Source of the DNA: Raffaelea ambrosiae
Taxonomy: Eukaryota; Ascomycota; Sordariomycetes; Ophiostomatales; Ophiostomataceae
Assembly (NCBI GenBank): GCA_002778195.1
Contig: PCDI01000020.1
Location: 413,575 to 477,574, forward strand
Direction of reading: 5' to 3'
Length of the DNA: 64,000 nucleotides
Each line of letters begins with the position of its first letter. The stretch's first letter is position 1. The translations under genes and the position numbers were made by a program. The notes beneath the pieces were generated by a model. That model worked only from the letters and a program-made list of their open reading frames with translations. It ran no database searches and had not been told where the DNA came from. Shown piece by piece: positions 1 through 12,784 of this stretch.

Positions 1-1295
1 GGGGGGGTGGTAGGTAGTGGTCTCTATTGTATGATTGGTTTGTTTCTTTCTCCCCCATTCAGCTCTTATTTCGGCCGGGCGTTCGTGCTAACGGCACAAT
101 CGTACACAGCCACCAAATACCAGAACGATCGAAAAAAGATGAAACACAAATATGCTATGGCCTCAACAAGTAAGCCAATGCCAGGTTTTCCGCTTGTGAA
201 CATGCCGGACACGATTGAGACTACAAATAGGCGGAGAACATGACTTTTTTGTAGAGACAACGAGAACAATAGCAACGAATTTGTCGTCAACTACGAATGA
301 TACGGCGGCTCTTTTCATTGACATATACGGAGAAAGATACCAACTGTTTCCACAACAGGAAGTTCCTAAATGGGGCTGAAAACGACAAGGCAAAGCAAGT
401 CGTCGGACTTGAAGTGGTTGCCTACATGGCTGGAGCGAAACAGTTATCTGAAACAGACCAATTAGTATGGCCGAGGTGGGCACAGTTACAGATGTGCCTT
501 AGATATGGAACAACATGCGAGGAGGCTTTCGAGTAAAGAGGGTCAATATAGAATAAGGTGGTAGAGTGACGTGCTTTGGTAAAGTTGCCCAATCCAGAAT
601 TCGAAGGTGCCCGTTATGGGAAGCTGGCCTTAGCAAAATTTACGAGGACAAAAACATCACCGACCGATTGGAACTTTGCTCCGCCTGACAAACTTATCGC
701 CCACGGGATCGTTGGGATAGCGCACACATACACAAGCCAAGATACCGACATTGCCGGAAAACACTAATATCCTTTCAGGGCGTTTGCTGACGGCTATTGT
801 ACCCCCGTGGAAAAACCCTGCAGCAAGGAGACCGTCTTCTTGTATATGCGCTAGGCACGTGGTGTCCTAGTCGTCAATCGAGCTGCTGAATTGGGCATAC
901 GTGTGAGGTTTTATTGGTTCTCATTGGCCCTTATTGGCTCGTGAACTCGTCATAAAATGGGGCTATCGATACGCTGCTGTTGGATATCGCCAGATAAGAG
1001 CGAAAAAAAAAGAAAGAAAAGAGAGAAAAGAGAAAAAGTATCTGCCGGGCGAGAGATATGAAGGGTAGGAGGGGAAGGACGGGACAGAGCACGCAAACAC
1101 GGGCGGAACCATATACGGACAGCTTGGCAGAGGGCTCATCGCGGGTATAAGAATGCAGGCCGCCCGTGTTGTGAACATTTGTGAGCACTTGTGGGTTGCC
1201 CGACATCGCAGATCTGAGATATCCTGGCACGAAAGGAAGCAACCAAGAATATACACACAGTCGAACAAAACACATATACACACACACACTTCATA
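1..1295. other. intergenic, no supported gene
   Basis: No recognisable protein is encoded here. The short open frames lack family motifs and splice continuity. The last 350 bp before the dioxygenase start contain an A/G-rich stretch at 1001-1040 and short CA repeats at 1270-1290, as in a promoter and leader. Confidence 0.6.
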
Positions 1296-2614
1296 ATGGG
1301 CGTAACTACAGAAATTCCTCGGACAGTCGACTGGAACGGCACCAAGGTTCCGGTCTACCACATGGAGACGGTCGACTTTAGCCGGCTGCTGTCGCAGGAG
1401 CCGGAGGAGGTCGACCGCCTACTTAAGTGCTGCCAGAAGGAGGGCTTCTTCTATCTAGACCTGAAGAATCTGGACGGCCAGCGCCTGCTAGACGACCGCC
1501 AGAAGACGCTGGACTTTATGCACCGCTTCTTCGAGTCGCCCCTTGAGGCTAAGAATGAGTTTGGCCTCGTCTCTGCGCACCTTGGGTGAGTGAGATTTGC
1601 CTTAAAGGCCGTGCTTCTGAAGTTGACTTCTGAAGTTGGCAAGGAGACTGACGATCCAGCTATGAACCAATTGCCTCACGCACGGGTGTCTTTCCAAACA
1701 CGAAGGACGGATATGAAATGCTGAAAGTCAGTTGCCTCAGTTTCCTAGTTATTATCTAAATTTTTTTTTTATGTTTTTATTATTATTATTATTATTTTTT
1801 TTTTGCCTGGAGTTCCTTGTGTCTTTCGGGGTTTCTTTTTTTTAGTTGTAAAGGCGCCTGACACCCCCCCAAGGTCTCTCGCGATGAGATCCAGAGACTC
1901 GACAGGAAGCTGCCAGGCATCGTCAACAAGAACGGCGACGATATCAAGATCCTGGAGAATGCTATTGCGGGCTCCAACATTGCCACCAAGGCAATTTTGT
2001 CGGCTCTGTCGACGGCCATGGGCCTGACGGGCGCCACGCGGTTCGAAAGTAAGCACCGCAACAACCGCCCCTCGACCAGCACGCTGGCTATGATGCACTA
2101 CATCCCTTCCGACCCGGCGCGCGACAAGAGCATCGGCCACCAGAAGCACACCGATATCAGCTCACTGACGCTGCTCTTTGCCGAGGAGTGGGGCCTGCAG
2201 ATCCGCCCACCCGGCGCCCGCGAGTTTGGCTTTGTCGAGCCCAAGCCCGGCTGCGCAGTCATCAACGTGGGCGACTCGCTGCGTTTTGCCAGCGGCCACA
2301 CCATGATGTCGTGCATCCACCGGGTGGTGCCATTCCAGCCGAACGAGCACCGCTACTCAATTGCATATTTCCTGCGCGCCGAGAACGACAGCATGTTCAT
2401 GGACAGCGAGGGTCGCTACATCACAGCTGGCCAGTGGCACGATGAAAAGTTCCGCGTGTTTAAGGCGGTACCCGAGGTGCAGGCTCAGGCCCCGCCGTCC
2501 ATTCTATATGGCGGCATGAAGGTCGACGACGACATGACTCCGCTGCCCATCCAGGCGGTCGAGCCGACGGCCCAGGTGCCTATGGCCAATGAGTCGATGG
2601 TAAAGGCAAATTAG
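1296..2614 (+). CDS. 2-oxoglutarate/Fe(II)-dependent dioxygenase (isopenicillin N synthase-like)
   Basis: Three exons, 1296-1585, 1660-1726 and 1874-2614, give 365 aa. Introns use gtgagt..ccag and gtcagt..caag, and the frame is kept through LGYEPIA and MLKVSRDE. The N-terminal DIOX_N part covers about residues 15-130. The C-terminal jelly-roll shows the iron ligands H211 and D213 (HTD) and H268 (IHRVV), and the 2-oxoglutarate-binding R279/S281 (RYS). The family couples oxidative decarboxylation of 2-oxoglutarate to hydroxylation, desaturation or ring closure of a small molecule; the substrate cannot be read from sequence. The protein is probably cytosolic, as no signal peptide is seen. Length and all ligands are as expected for an active enzyme. 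The neighbours do not suggest a pathway. The first ATG of the open frame was chosen as start. Confidence 0.88.
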
Positions 2615-3287
2615 AGATACTGTAGAATAATCAGAGAATATTGTCAGGCGGATCCCAAATGGAAGAAACTGTGCGATAAACCACCAGAGTCGCAAGCAGA
2701 GCAATACGAGGACGGGGGGCCGTATGAAGTTGAGTGAGAACTCGTGACCGGGCGGCGATGTAACATTGCCTCTTGAGAGAAAGGGTGTCGGGATAGTAGG
2801 CGCAACTACCGCAAATAAACAGCACGACGATCTCATGCATGAATTCGTCAACCATTTCACAATCAAGACGGCAGAGCTTGCGGGGGCAGTGGCTCACTCA
2901 TGCCGATCGAAGTTGAAGACTTGGTCGTTACGGCTGTGGCGGCAACAGCACGAGGCGCGACAATTCTGCTGAGAGAGAGGAGCGGGATCAAGACTGGACG
3001 GACCGTTCATATGCTGCCGAGTGGTGGGCGTGCTCCGGTCACGGAGCTGCGTTTGGGGCGGGGAGGGGGATAGCGCGAGGACAATCGGCATTGAAACGGG
3101 ATTGAGAACTCAATGAAATTGTTGATGAAACTGATTCAGAGTATGCGTGCGTTTTTGTAGGTATGGCTCGATGCCTTCTGTAATTGTGCCAACCCACGTG
3201 CCTCCCCACGTGGCCACCATACTCCTGCCTAAACAGGTTTTCCATTCATCGACACACGAGCCGACGTTTTCGGTTCAAGCATCGAAT
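2615..3287. other. intergenic between dioxygenase and amidohydrolase
   Basis: It holds the 3' end of the dioxygenase transcript and the promoter of the next gene. The reading frame of the amidohydrolase is open upstream to 3147 and contains another ATG at 3171, so up to 39 extra N-terminal residues are possible. No other feature is seen. Confidence 0.5.
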
Positions 3288-6200
3288 ATGGGCCGTCACA
3301 TCAACTTCGACGGTGGTCTGCCCTCTCACAGCGCCGCCTCACCCCGTTGCTATGCGCACACAGGATCCCCGAGGCTTAACTACCGAAGGCTCCGTTGCCA
3401 GCGACAACTCCGTGTGCTCGGTCTAGTCTGCGTGGGTGGACTCATACTTCTGTACTGCACACACTTGGGGCCATGGTCAAGCAGCACTCTCACAGCTCCC
3501 GCTTTCAGCATCAGCAGCCACGGGCTGTCAATTGACCGACTGCGGGAAGACCTGGAAACCTGCAAAGCATTCCACACGAAACCCTCAGACCCTGCCGGCC
3601 AGGGCCGTGAGAGGAATGCGCGCTACGTCGATGGCCATAAGCCAACGCTCATCCAAAATGCCAGTGTCTGGACAGGCGAGCCGGCCGGCGAAGCGACCCC
3701 CGACCACATGTGGACTGGCAAAGGGTATGGCTGGATTGCAGCTGACGTCTACGTGGAGTCAGGCCTCATTAAGGAGGTGGCACCGGCTATCCCTCTAGGC
3801 AATTTGCCGGGTGATGCCCTGGTCTACAATGCTTGGGGCCGTCCTCTGACCAGCGGCATCATCGACATGCACAGCCATGCTGGGGTGCACTCGCTGCCCA
3901 CGCTGCATGGAAATGAAGACGTGAGCGAGCTGTCTGTGGACATCACACCCTACGTGCGAGCCATCGACGGCATACAGCCCACAGATTACCACCTTCAGGT
4001 GGTAAAATCGGGAGGCGTGACAACGTCGTTGATCCTGCCGGGCTCTAGTAACAACATTGGCGGCGAGGCCTATGTGATCAAGCATGCAGTTGGCCCTGCA
4101 GATGGCCGCAATGAGACGAGCGTCGCTGACATGCTAGCCGACCCCGATCGCACATGGCGATATTTGAAGATGGCGTGCGGTGAAAATGCAAAGCAGATCC
4201 ACGGCAAGGCTGGCGAGCGCGGGCCGACCAGTCGCCTTGGAGAGAGCTGGGAACTACGGCGCGCGTTCGAGCAGGCTGCTAGCCGCCGCCGCGAGCAGGA
4301 CGACTGGTGTGAGACTGCAGCCGAGAACTTAAACAACGTCAGCAGTTACCTTCCGAACGAGCGCAAATGGGAGGCGCTGACTGCGCTTCTCCGTGGACAG
4401 GCCCACCTCAACATCCACTGCTACACGATACCAGATCTCGAAGCGTTTGTAGACCACTCCAACGAGTTCCAGTTCCCAATCAGGGCTTTCCACCACGCCC
4501 ACCAGTCGCATCTAGTCCCGGAGGTTAGTACAGTCCTCTCATATTTTCCCCACAAGTACACTGTAAATATACTGTAAATATTAACTGGCACAATATACAG
4601 ATTTTAAAACGGTCGTGGGGTGACAGTCCGCCAGCATCTGCTCTCTTCGCGGACAACATGTGGTACAAGGCGGAGGCAGCCCTCGGCTCTGAGTTTGCGG
4701 GAAAGCACCTCTTTGACAACAAGCTCGTGCCCATCTACGTCAGCGACAACCCGGTCATGAACGCACAACACATCGTGTTCGAGGCTGCCAAGGCGCACAA
4801 GTACGGGCTACCGTATCATGCTGCTCTTGCGTCAGTGACAACTGCGCCGGCAGAGCGTCTTGGGCTGGGCCAGCGCTTGGGGAAAGTTAAAGTTGGGTTT
4901 GACGCAGACATTGTGGTGTGGGATAGCGATCCGCTTAGCGTTGGCGCAGCACCTCTTCAGGTTTGGATTGATGGCGCGGCTCAGTTTCAGAATCCAATTG
5001 AGCTGCAAAAGAAGCCATTTAGCAGGCCCCCTATGCACAATGCCAGTCTTTTTGTCAATGGGACCGTCAGCAGCGGCGCTCCTTCTCGGGCCAGCGGTGA
5101 CATTGTCTTCACAGGCGTCTCTGAGAGTCTTGTTCTTGTGCGTACCGATGCCAACGCCAACAGTCAACAAGACACGGATGTTGGAGACGAAGTAGCCAAA
5201 ATTAATGTGGCCGTATCGGCGGGACGAATCACTTGTATTGGCCGCTGCCAGGCATATCTCGATGCGGCCAAGCAGCCTGGCACTTCTGCCAACGTCGTCT
5301 CTCTCAAGAATGGCTATTTGACACCGTCCTTCACTGCCTTTGGCACCTCTCTTGGCGTCAGTGCTGTTGAAGGCGAGGCAGCCACAGAAAATGGGTCCGG
5401 TGACAAGAACTCGTTTGGCCGGGCCGTGGACGGCCTGGCCCTGGATACTGAGAAGCTACGCGTGGCACACCGCTATGGCGTCACGCATGCTATCTCTGCG
5501 CCCCAGTCCAACGGGCTGCGCACACACTACGGGACAAGTGCTGCATTCCGTACAAGTGCTGCGACGATCGCAGAATTAGGTGCTGTCGTTGCCGATGATG
5601 TTGCGCTGCACTACACTCTCGCTCGCTCAAGCAGCGGACACGGCCATGGTGTCAGCAACATCCAGTCCATCTCCGCTGCCGTGGGCAGGCTCAGAGAAAA
5701 GCTGCTTGGAGCAGTGGTAGCCATATCAGGCCAGATACCCATCCAACACACTCCGCACAGCGAGGCAGATTTCCTCCACAAGGTGGTGACGGGGAAGATG
5801 CCACTGGTCATCACGGTCCACAGTGCTGACACCATTGCTGCTCTGCTCCGACTCAAGAAAACTTTGGACGAAGCTATTCACGAAACTTTGAATACCGCGA
5901 CAGGCCAGCGGGCCGGCGCCGGCAGCAGTAACAACAGAAATAGCACGCTGCGTCTGGTTCTCCTTGGCGGCGCCGAGGCACATCTTGTGGCTGACGCCCT
6001 TGCCGATGCCGGCGTGGGTGTCATTCTCGCGCCTATGCTGCCATTTGCGCTGTCGTGGGACCAGCGGCGATGTCTGACGGGGGCGCCTCTGACGAATGGC
6101 ACCGGTCTTGATGTCCTGGTTGGTGCTGGCGTCGCCACGGCTGTTGGGGTGGATGAGGATTGGGTGGTGCGCGACTTGGGGTTGCTTGCAGGCATCGCCC

Positions 6201-6391
6201 ACAGCAACAGCGGGGGCCGCATCAGTGCGCGCCAGGCCATCGATCTGGTCGGCAAAAACATTTACGATGTTCTTGGGACAGATGCGCCAGCAGAAGCCTC
6301 TCACTTTGTCCTCCACGAGGGCAACCCGCTCGGTATTGCATCCAAGGTCAAGGCAGTCAGCGATGGTAAGGGGGAGGTCCTAATTCTGTGA
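3288..6391 (+). CDS. membrane-anchored amidohydrolase (CE9-like metal-dependent hydrolase)
   Basis: Two exons, 3288-4523 and 4601-6391 (gttagt..acag, phase 0), give about 1008 aa. A single hydrophobic segment at about residues 42-58 after a basic stretch predicts a type II signal anchor, with the enzyme on the lumenal or extracellular side. The amidohydrolase signature is DMHSHAGVH (H195, H197), followed by the usual block with HHAHQS before the intron and SVTTAPAERLGLG...GFDADIVVWDSDPL after it, where the TIM barrel returns to the composite beta domain. The C-terminal 450 residues look like a second, diverged amidohydrolase half that lacks an obvious HxH. Fungal proteins of this layout are commonly labelled carbohydrate esterase family 9 or imidazolonepropionase-like. 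The substrate is unknown. The start is uncertain, with 3171 as the alternative ATG. Confidence 0.82.
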
Positions 6392-9300
6392 TACTACGCC
6401 AGCATCAAATACAATCAATGTAAAGAAGGTTTCGCTTGAAGACTGTGTGCATCACGGGATTGGGTTGGAGCGTTGGGCTACCCGAAGACAGACTGTCTCA
6501 CGCTTGCTTGCCTACACCTGGCAGCCGGGCCAATTCTGTGGTTCTCGCCAATGAAGCTTTCGCCATTCAGCGTCTACCAATACAGGCAGACCTACTTCCT
6601 CCTCGCCCATGCCGACGTCACACAGCAAGTTTTACTCGTACAGAGCCAACGAGCCATTTATTGCAGGGCTCTCATGTGGCGGGTATAGCCCACGGGACAG
6701 TTCAGTGTTCACAACCAGCGTTGACAGGGTTCTATGGTGCCTGGTCACGCAATGGCCCCGGGTGGGGAAACGAGGATGGGCTTTAGGGAGCAGGGAGCTA
6801 ATCAACTCGCACTTTCGTTATCCTCACCGCCGACCCTGATGATCCAGTGACTGCTAGACGACTCGTATCGAGACAAACGGCAGTTTGGTTCGATGATTTT
6901 CTCGCTCGCCTGCCTCTTTCTGGGCTGGTGGCGTTTCTGGCTGGACTGGTTTTGTGATTTCTCAGGATATGCAGCAGACCGGTGAGGATTTAGGAATCAG
7001 ATGTTACCCCGAATGGTCTGGCCTGGCTGGGCTCGAAAGGAACCAGAGTGCGGGCACGGAATGATAGAGAACTAAAAAGAAAGTAAAGGAAAACACCCCC
7101 CCCCCCCCCCCCCCGTGGAAAAAAAACAACAACCAAAAAAAAAAAAGTTCGGGGGATGTTACATTACGGCGGGACGGAGAATTCAAGGAGTTGAGGAGAC
7201 GAGTCAGAGCGAGGAGGCTCCGGGTACGAATACTAGCAACGCTTGCATGTATGACTCGTACTATGTACATCGTAAGCAGCCGGTGAAGGTCACTTGGGGT
7301 TAAAAATCGAGCGATTTTCGACATGGGGATGGTTGTGTGAATGCAGAGCATTGCGAGATCAACTAGACGTCTCACGAGCTCGTGCCGGGTCGCGACTGCC
7401 AGATCTGGTCGTAGATTCTGTATCGCAGGTAGTACGAGTAAGATAACATCACAGAGGAGAAAGCCGCCAAAGTATGTAGCAATACTACAGCAAATTCTAC
7501 CACAAATCCCACCCCCTCTCTCACAACGGGAACCCCCCAAAAGAGGATACAAGACGGACAACCGCAAATCCTTTGGCGAGTCTCTTCCGCTCCCACTCCC
7601 CTGTCCCTGGTACCTGCATACGACATTAAGGTGGTATTTCATTGGGCGAAGAGTGCGCCATGGGCAGGGTTTGCAGGGGGGTGAATGCGACGTTTTTCAG
7701 TCGTTCCCTATTCAGGAAGTTGGAGCGAGGGAGGACGGAGGAGAGCGGGAGGAGAACGGACGACGGGCGATGGACGGGTGGAAGGGCGAAGGGAGGGGGT
7801 GGTGTTGAGAAGATGAAGAGAAGGGAAGGGAAAAGGAGGCATTGTGTGTATCTTACTACTCGTACATAGCATGTATGAAAGCAACAATGGTTCCATTTCC
7901 AAGAGGGATGGGGATCGGCGGATGCTGCTTTATTGAATGCGGCCTGGATTCGTTTATCATAGTTAGTGTTAGTGTGCACAGCAATGGTCGACGCAGCTTT
8001 GCGCAAAACCCCAACTCCACTCACTGATTGAACATGGGCCCTTGAACATCCTTGGCGGGCAAGAGCGGGAAACAGCAAAACACCAAACTACAAAGCGACT
8101 ACTCGTACATAACACCAGACATCAGGGTCTTCGCCGGTCATCACTGGAGCCCGGCCACATTAGGCTGCCGGGAAGCCCAGACTAACTGACGATCCCCTAT
8201 TTTTGTGGCCGTTTGCTCGTGGCCCTGCGTGGAGAGCGGGCATTCTAAAAGATATCCGGTTTTTTTTTTTTTTGGGCTGGCTGGCCACAAGGGAAGGCAC
8301 GGCATGTGAGTACAAGCACTCGCCTCTTGATTCGTCAAGACAGATAACAACAGGCCGAAGAGGAAGTCGGTAAACGGCTGCTCTCTTGTCTTGTAAGGTC
8401 GAGCTTGCCGTTTGTACTTGTTTTACATACGCGTAATTCCCCAACTCTTTTCCCAGAGCTGTCCTCCAATCCTGCTGTTGCCTTTTCGTCAAGCTGCAGC
8501 CGCGTCATATTAGCCCTGTCTCCTCGTCCGCTTCTGTACCTGTCTAAGTTTTTTTTTCTTTACTATTACCGCTTCCTTCTTTCGCCTTTTTTTCATCTCT
8601 CCGTTCCTTTCGTCTTTTTGTCCTTTCCTTTCCTCTCGCTTCTTTCTTTCTTTCTTTCTTTATTTTCTTTTTCATTTTTTAAGCTTCCAACCTCATTCTC
8701 GGCCAATTCCTTTTGCCCTTGTTGTTTCTTTTTCCTCGTCCTATCGCTGGCTATAATTTCCTTTACCTTACTATGCTTCATTTCGTTTAGCTGCTGCCGT
8801 CCTTCGTTCTTCACCGTTCCTCACTGTCCACTCACTGTCCAGTCGCCGCTCTTTCACAAATACAGTACTCCTTTACTCCTCTTCTTGCTCTCCCCTTTGA
8901 TTACTCCCCTCCCACCCGTTTCCATTTCTCTCTTTCTCTTTCTCCCCCCCGGGACACTCTGTCAACGGTGCGCTCGACGGTTTGTTTCTCCCTGCCCGCT
9001 TCGCGCCCTTCGCTCGTCCTAGCACCCGTCGAGCCAATAGCCAAAGCCAATAGTGGCCACTATCGATCTGTCTATTCGCCTTCTGGCTTCTCCCTTAGCC
9101 TTGCGAGTCTCGATACATTTAACAAGCAAAAGACAACAACAGCAATAACAAAAACAACGACTGCCAGCTAAGCCGGACCAAGACAGGAGCACACATTTTG
9201 TAAAGCCCAATTTTCGAAGCCATCTTTCGATTTCGACCTTTTTTGCCTGTCTTCGCCTCCTCAGTCGACCCATCCGCACAAACCTCATAAGCCGTTCGCT

Positions 9301-10018
9301 TGTTGTCCCCCCCCCTCCCCCCATTTGGTCGCCTGCTAAACCCCCCTGGCCTCTCCTTTGCCTCTTTTTCACGTCTTTGGTTCTTTGCTTGGCCGCTTGC
9401 TATCGCCGCTTGTTTTCCCACTTGCCCATTCCCCACACCCCTTTTTTCTACTGTCTCGCCTGTGCGATCGCCCCCGGGCAGAACGGGAAAAAGAGCTGGC
9501 TGCATGCAGCCAAAGCTCAGCGGGTACGTGTAGGGACGAAGAAAAAGAAACTAAAACCGACCCCCCAAAAAACCACAAAAAGAACCACCCCTCGTCCTCG
9601 CCCGAACACCACCCAAAAAGAAGCAGGAACCAAGCTCTGCGGCAAGATCCACCCCACGTGGCAGAGCTCCTGCCTTGGAAAGCAGCACATGTTGTCCCTT
9701 TGTCATCGTCTCTCGTCTGCTTTGGTCGCCCTATCACCGGTTCCCAGTTCCCATTAGTGCTTGCGAACAAACAGAAGCACCTAACAAAAAAAGGCCTGCA
9801 CGACGCCACGAGTCGCCACCTTCCTGCATCTTACCAAACATTGGGACATCCGGCGTGCTGGTAAGACACACCGGGCACAGTCCTTAGACCTTCTTGGTAC
9901 AGTGTAGGACAAAGACTCTATTACACCTACCTTACTGCTCTTTGATACATTGAAACGCCCGACCGCCCGCGCTTCTTCCCTTGCGCCCGCGTTTCACCAT
10001 TTCTGCCGCCTGTCCGTC
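6392..10018. other. 3.6-kb intergenic region with pyrimidine-rich leader
   Basis: No protein family is recognised. The region contains a C19 run at 7096-7114 and a strongly pyrimidine-rich strand from about 8400 to 9500, including a CTTT tetranucleotide repeat at 8640-8665. The long open frame at 8405-9022 is an effect of this T/C bias, since its translation is almost only F, L, S and P. The part next to 10019 is probably the promoter and a long 5' leader of the URC4-like gene. Confidence 0.55.
7096..7114. repeat. C19 homopolymer run
   Basis: Nineteen consecutive C lie between AAACA and GTGG, one of several such runs in this window. Confidence 0.95.
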
Positions 10019-12117
10019 ATGGGCATCTTCTCGCGCAAGGATAGAGACAAGCTGCTGCCCTCGCCTCCCGCCGACGACGAACTGGCTGCGTCGCCCTCAC
10101 ACGCTTCGCTACACTCTTCCGGCGGCGCCTCGCCCAGACTGCAGACGACAACAAACACGTCTGCTAACACGACGACGACGACGACGACGACAACGACAAC
10201 AACAACGTCTTCTTCCTCTCCCAACCTCGCCACCCACAACCCCTCCCTCCCCAACATCAGCGTCCGCACCATGAACAATCGCTCTTCTGCTGGCACGGCT
10301 GCCACCTCGGCCACGACCGCCTCCTCCGGGTCCGGCGCCGGAGCCAACACGCCCGGCACACCGTCGACGTCCTTTTCTCACAGCCACCTGCCACATCACC
10401 AGAAATACGCGCCCTTCTCTCACCACGGCCCCTCTGGTAACAACGCCAACCTCCCCCGACAGCCCGACCCGGCCCTCGACCCGGCGGGCTATCTGCGCAG
10501 CCTACCTGCCGTGCGTGAGCGCTCGCACATCATTGGCGACAAGGCCTTGCGCAACGAACTCGCTCATTTCGACGTCGACATGTCTAAGTTTGCTGATGTC
10601 ACCACATTTGTGGCCCAGATCATCAAGCGCGACTATGACCCCCCATACGATAAGCACATCCCCGCCCACGGCCGCTATCAGCACTTTGCCGTGGGTGGCC
10701 GCGATCGCATTGCTCTGCTGTTGGCCACCTGGCCCACCGACTCAGTCGACAACACGGAGCGCTGCCGCCGGCTGATCGACCTATTTGTGGTGAGCGTGCT
10801 GCTAGACGCCGGCGCGGGCACAGACTGGAAGTATAAGAGCCACGAGAACGGACGGATATACCGGCGATCCGAGGGGCTAGCCATAGCTAGCCTGGACATG
10901 TTCAAGGCCGGTCTGTTTTCAAGCTGCCCGCACTCGAATCGCACACAGGTCGACAAGGACGGGCTGAAAGCCTTGACGGTGGAAGCACTTGCCAAGGGCC
11001 TGCAGTCGACGGAAGGCAACGCCTTGGAAGGGCTAGAAGGCCGCGCGAGCCTGCTGATACGCCTCGGCGATGCTTTAGCTGCCAACCCAGAAATCTACGG
11101 CCCCGAAGGCCGGCCAGGCAACATGGTGGACTACCTGGTGGCCCACCCGAGCACGCAGGCGTCGTCGAAGCCGATCGTCATGGTGACTGTGCTGTGGGAC
11201 TTGCTGATGGACAGCCTGACGTTCGTCTGGCCGGATGCTCGTACAGCTGTCAACGGAGTCCCGCTGGGCGATGCCTGGCCGTGTAGTAACATGCCGCAAC
11301 CTGCCGCAGTAGCAGTTGGCACGGCCATTACGACCGACGCCAAGCAAACAACCTCCCCTTCCCCATCCTCCTCGCCCACCTCCAAAACCATTTCCACTTT
11401 TTCACCATTCCCTCCTTCGTCTTCCACTTCCAGTATTCCTGCTACCCCTACTTTGGAGCCCCAAGCATCTTCCTGCGGGGCATCGTCGGGACCGCCTGTC
11501 GAGCCGTGGGAGTCTATTGTGCCCTTCCATAAGCTGACGCAGTGGCTCGCCTACTCACTGATGCAGCCTATGCAATCGCTCCTCAAGATCCACTTTGCCG
11601 GCACTGAGTTGCTGACGGGTCTACCCGAGTACCGGAATGGGGGATTGTTTATCGATTTGGGGGTGCTCACCCTCAAAGAAGACGACATGAAACGAGGACT
11701 AGACCACTACCGGGCGCATGCGGCGCGGCTTCACACAAGCGGCGTCGAGGTGGCGCCAATGTTTGACCCAGGCGACGACGTGGTGGTGGAGTGGCGGGCG
11801 ACGACGGTGTGTTTTCTGGACAAGTTGTGCGCGGAAGTAAACCAGATGCTGGCTGGGGAGCTGCAGGGCCACCAACTGAGCCTCGCGCAGCTTCTAGAGG
11901 CAGGTAGTTGGAAGGTATGTCGTGAAATTTTTTTTTTCCTTTATCATCCTTTGCATCGTAATTTCTCTCCCTTTCCGCCCTCCCTCCTCGCTCGTTCCCT
12001 TTTTTTGCAATCATCTTGTTAAATCAACTCTAGGGCGGCCGTGAGATGGCTGAAATGTCAAGGCCCAATACCAAGGAGCCGCCCATTCTAATTGATTCGG
12101 ACGGAACTGTGTTTTAA
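10019..12117 (+). CDS. URC4/URG3-like DUF1688 protein (uracil catabolism)
   Basis: Two exons, 10019-11914 and 12034-12117 (gtatgt..ctag, phase 0), give 659 aa. The DUF1688 core runs from about residue 155 (YLRSLPAVRERS) to the C-terminus, and its hallmarks are visible: GRYQHFAVGGRDR, RSEGLAIASLDMF, LEGRASLLIRLGDAL, VPFHKLTQWLAYSL (IVPFHKLTQWL here), LTGLPEYRNGGLFIDLGVL and the terminal SDGTVF. DUF1688 proteins are linked in yeasts to the URC pathway of uracil breakdown; their chemistry is not established to my knowledge. The N-terminal 150 residues are low complexity, with a poly-Thr run coded by an ACG/ACA repeat. A Ser/Pro/Thr insertion of about 60 residues splits the core at about residue 430. 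No other URC gene is adjacent. The 9950 frame start is TTG, so the ATG at 10019 was chosen. Confidence 0.85.
10167..10207 (+). repeat. ACG/ACA trinucleotide repeat encoding poly-Thr
   Basis: This in-frame run of ACG then ACA codons inside the URC4-like gene encodes about a dozen threonines in the disordered N-terminal part. It is a likely length polymorphism. Confidence 0.9.
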
Positions 12118-12784
12118 GAAAGGAAGCAATACGATTTTCGTGCATTTTTGTTATGATTAAGAGCGGACTTCACATAATGGCTTCGTATATTGAAAGCTTT
12201 ATTCTTCGTACATATTCGGTATAGTCATATATAAGGGATGGGGGTGTGGGAATGCAAAAAAAAAAAAAAAAAAGTTACGGGAGGCTATATGTTTTCCAAT
12301 TTGATGCGGCGACTTTCTTTCGTTGAATGGGTAACATAACAACACGGTTCAGGTAGGTACTCTATTTTATCATGTTGCAAGAATTTAAACTATCATATGG
12401 GCCGAGCTTTTCGCTTCGGTACACAGTATATGAGATGACTTTATTCAATAATTCTGGTTCGAGAGAAGATTTGCTTCCACTTGACACCAGACGCAGAAAA
12501 TCAGCTAGTTGTCGAAGACATAACTACATTCAAATTCAAGTTTGGATTTGGGGACAACACTACTAACACTAGCATGATGATATGAAAGTTCTCCTTGAAC
12601 CCACACGGCCTCACCGGTTTAAGCCTGGCATATATTTCAACATGGCACGTTGCACTTTGTTTCTTTTGTGACTGTACATACTTTTTGGGTAATTATATTG
12701 TTACAGTTGTCATTCCGGTCCTTCTCTTCTCCTTTGTCTTCTGTAGGTAACAGACCCCCCCCCCCCCCCCCCCCCCTTCCGTCC
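12118..12784. other. convergent intergenic region between URC4-like and OXA1
   Basis: These are the 3' regions of two converging genes. It includes an A18 run near 12256 and a C22 run at 12755-12776 that ends 8 bp from the OXA1 stop codon. No gene is seen. Confidence 0.6.
12755..12776. repeat. C22 homopolymer run next to OXA1 stop codon
   Basis: Twenty-two consecutive C lie only 8 bp beyond the OXA1 stop. In the OXA1 transcript this is a G22 run at the very start of the 3' UTR. Confidence 0.95.

Noticed and set aside
1..930. Several 60-118-codon frames at the left end
   Set aside because: No family motif, no splice-consistent extension and overlapping frames on both strands; no support for a gene.
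7626..8078. Minus-strand frame starting LFPALARQGCSRAH, 150 codons
   Set aside because: Composition follows a T/C-rich strand in its second half, and no homologous motif or conserved end is visible.
8405..9022. 205-codon open frame upstream of the URC4-like gene
   Set aside because: The translation is almost only F, S, L and P from a T/C-biased strand, with no domain and no codon structure; treated as leader or promoter.
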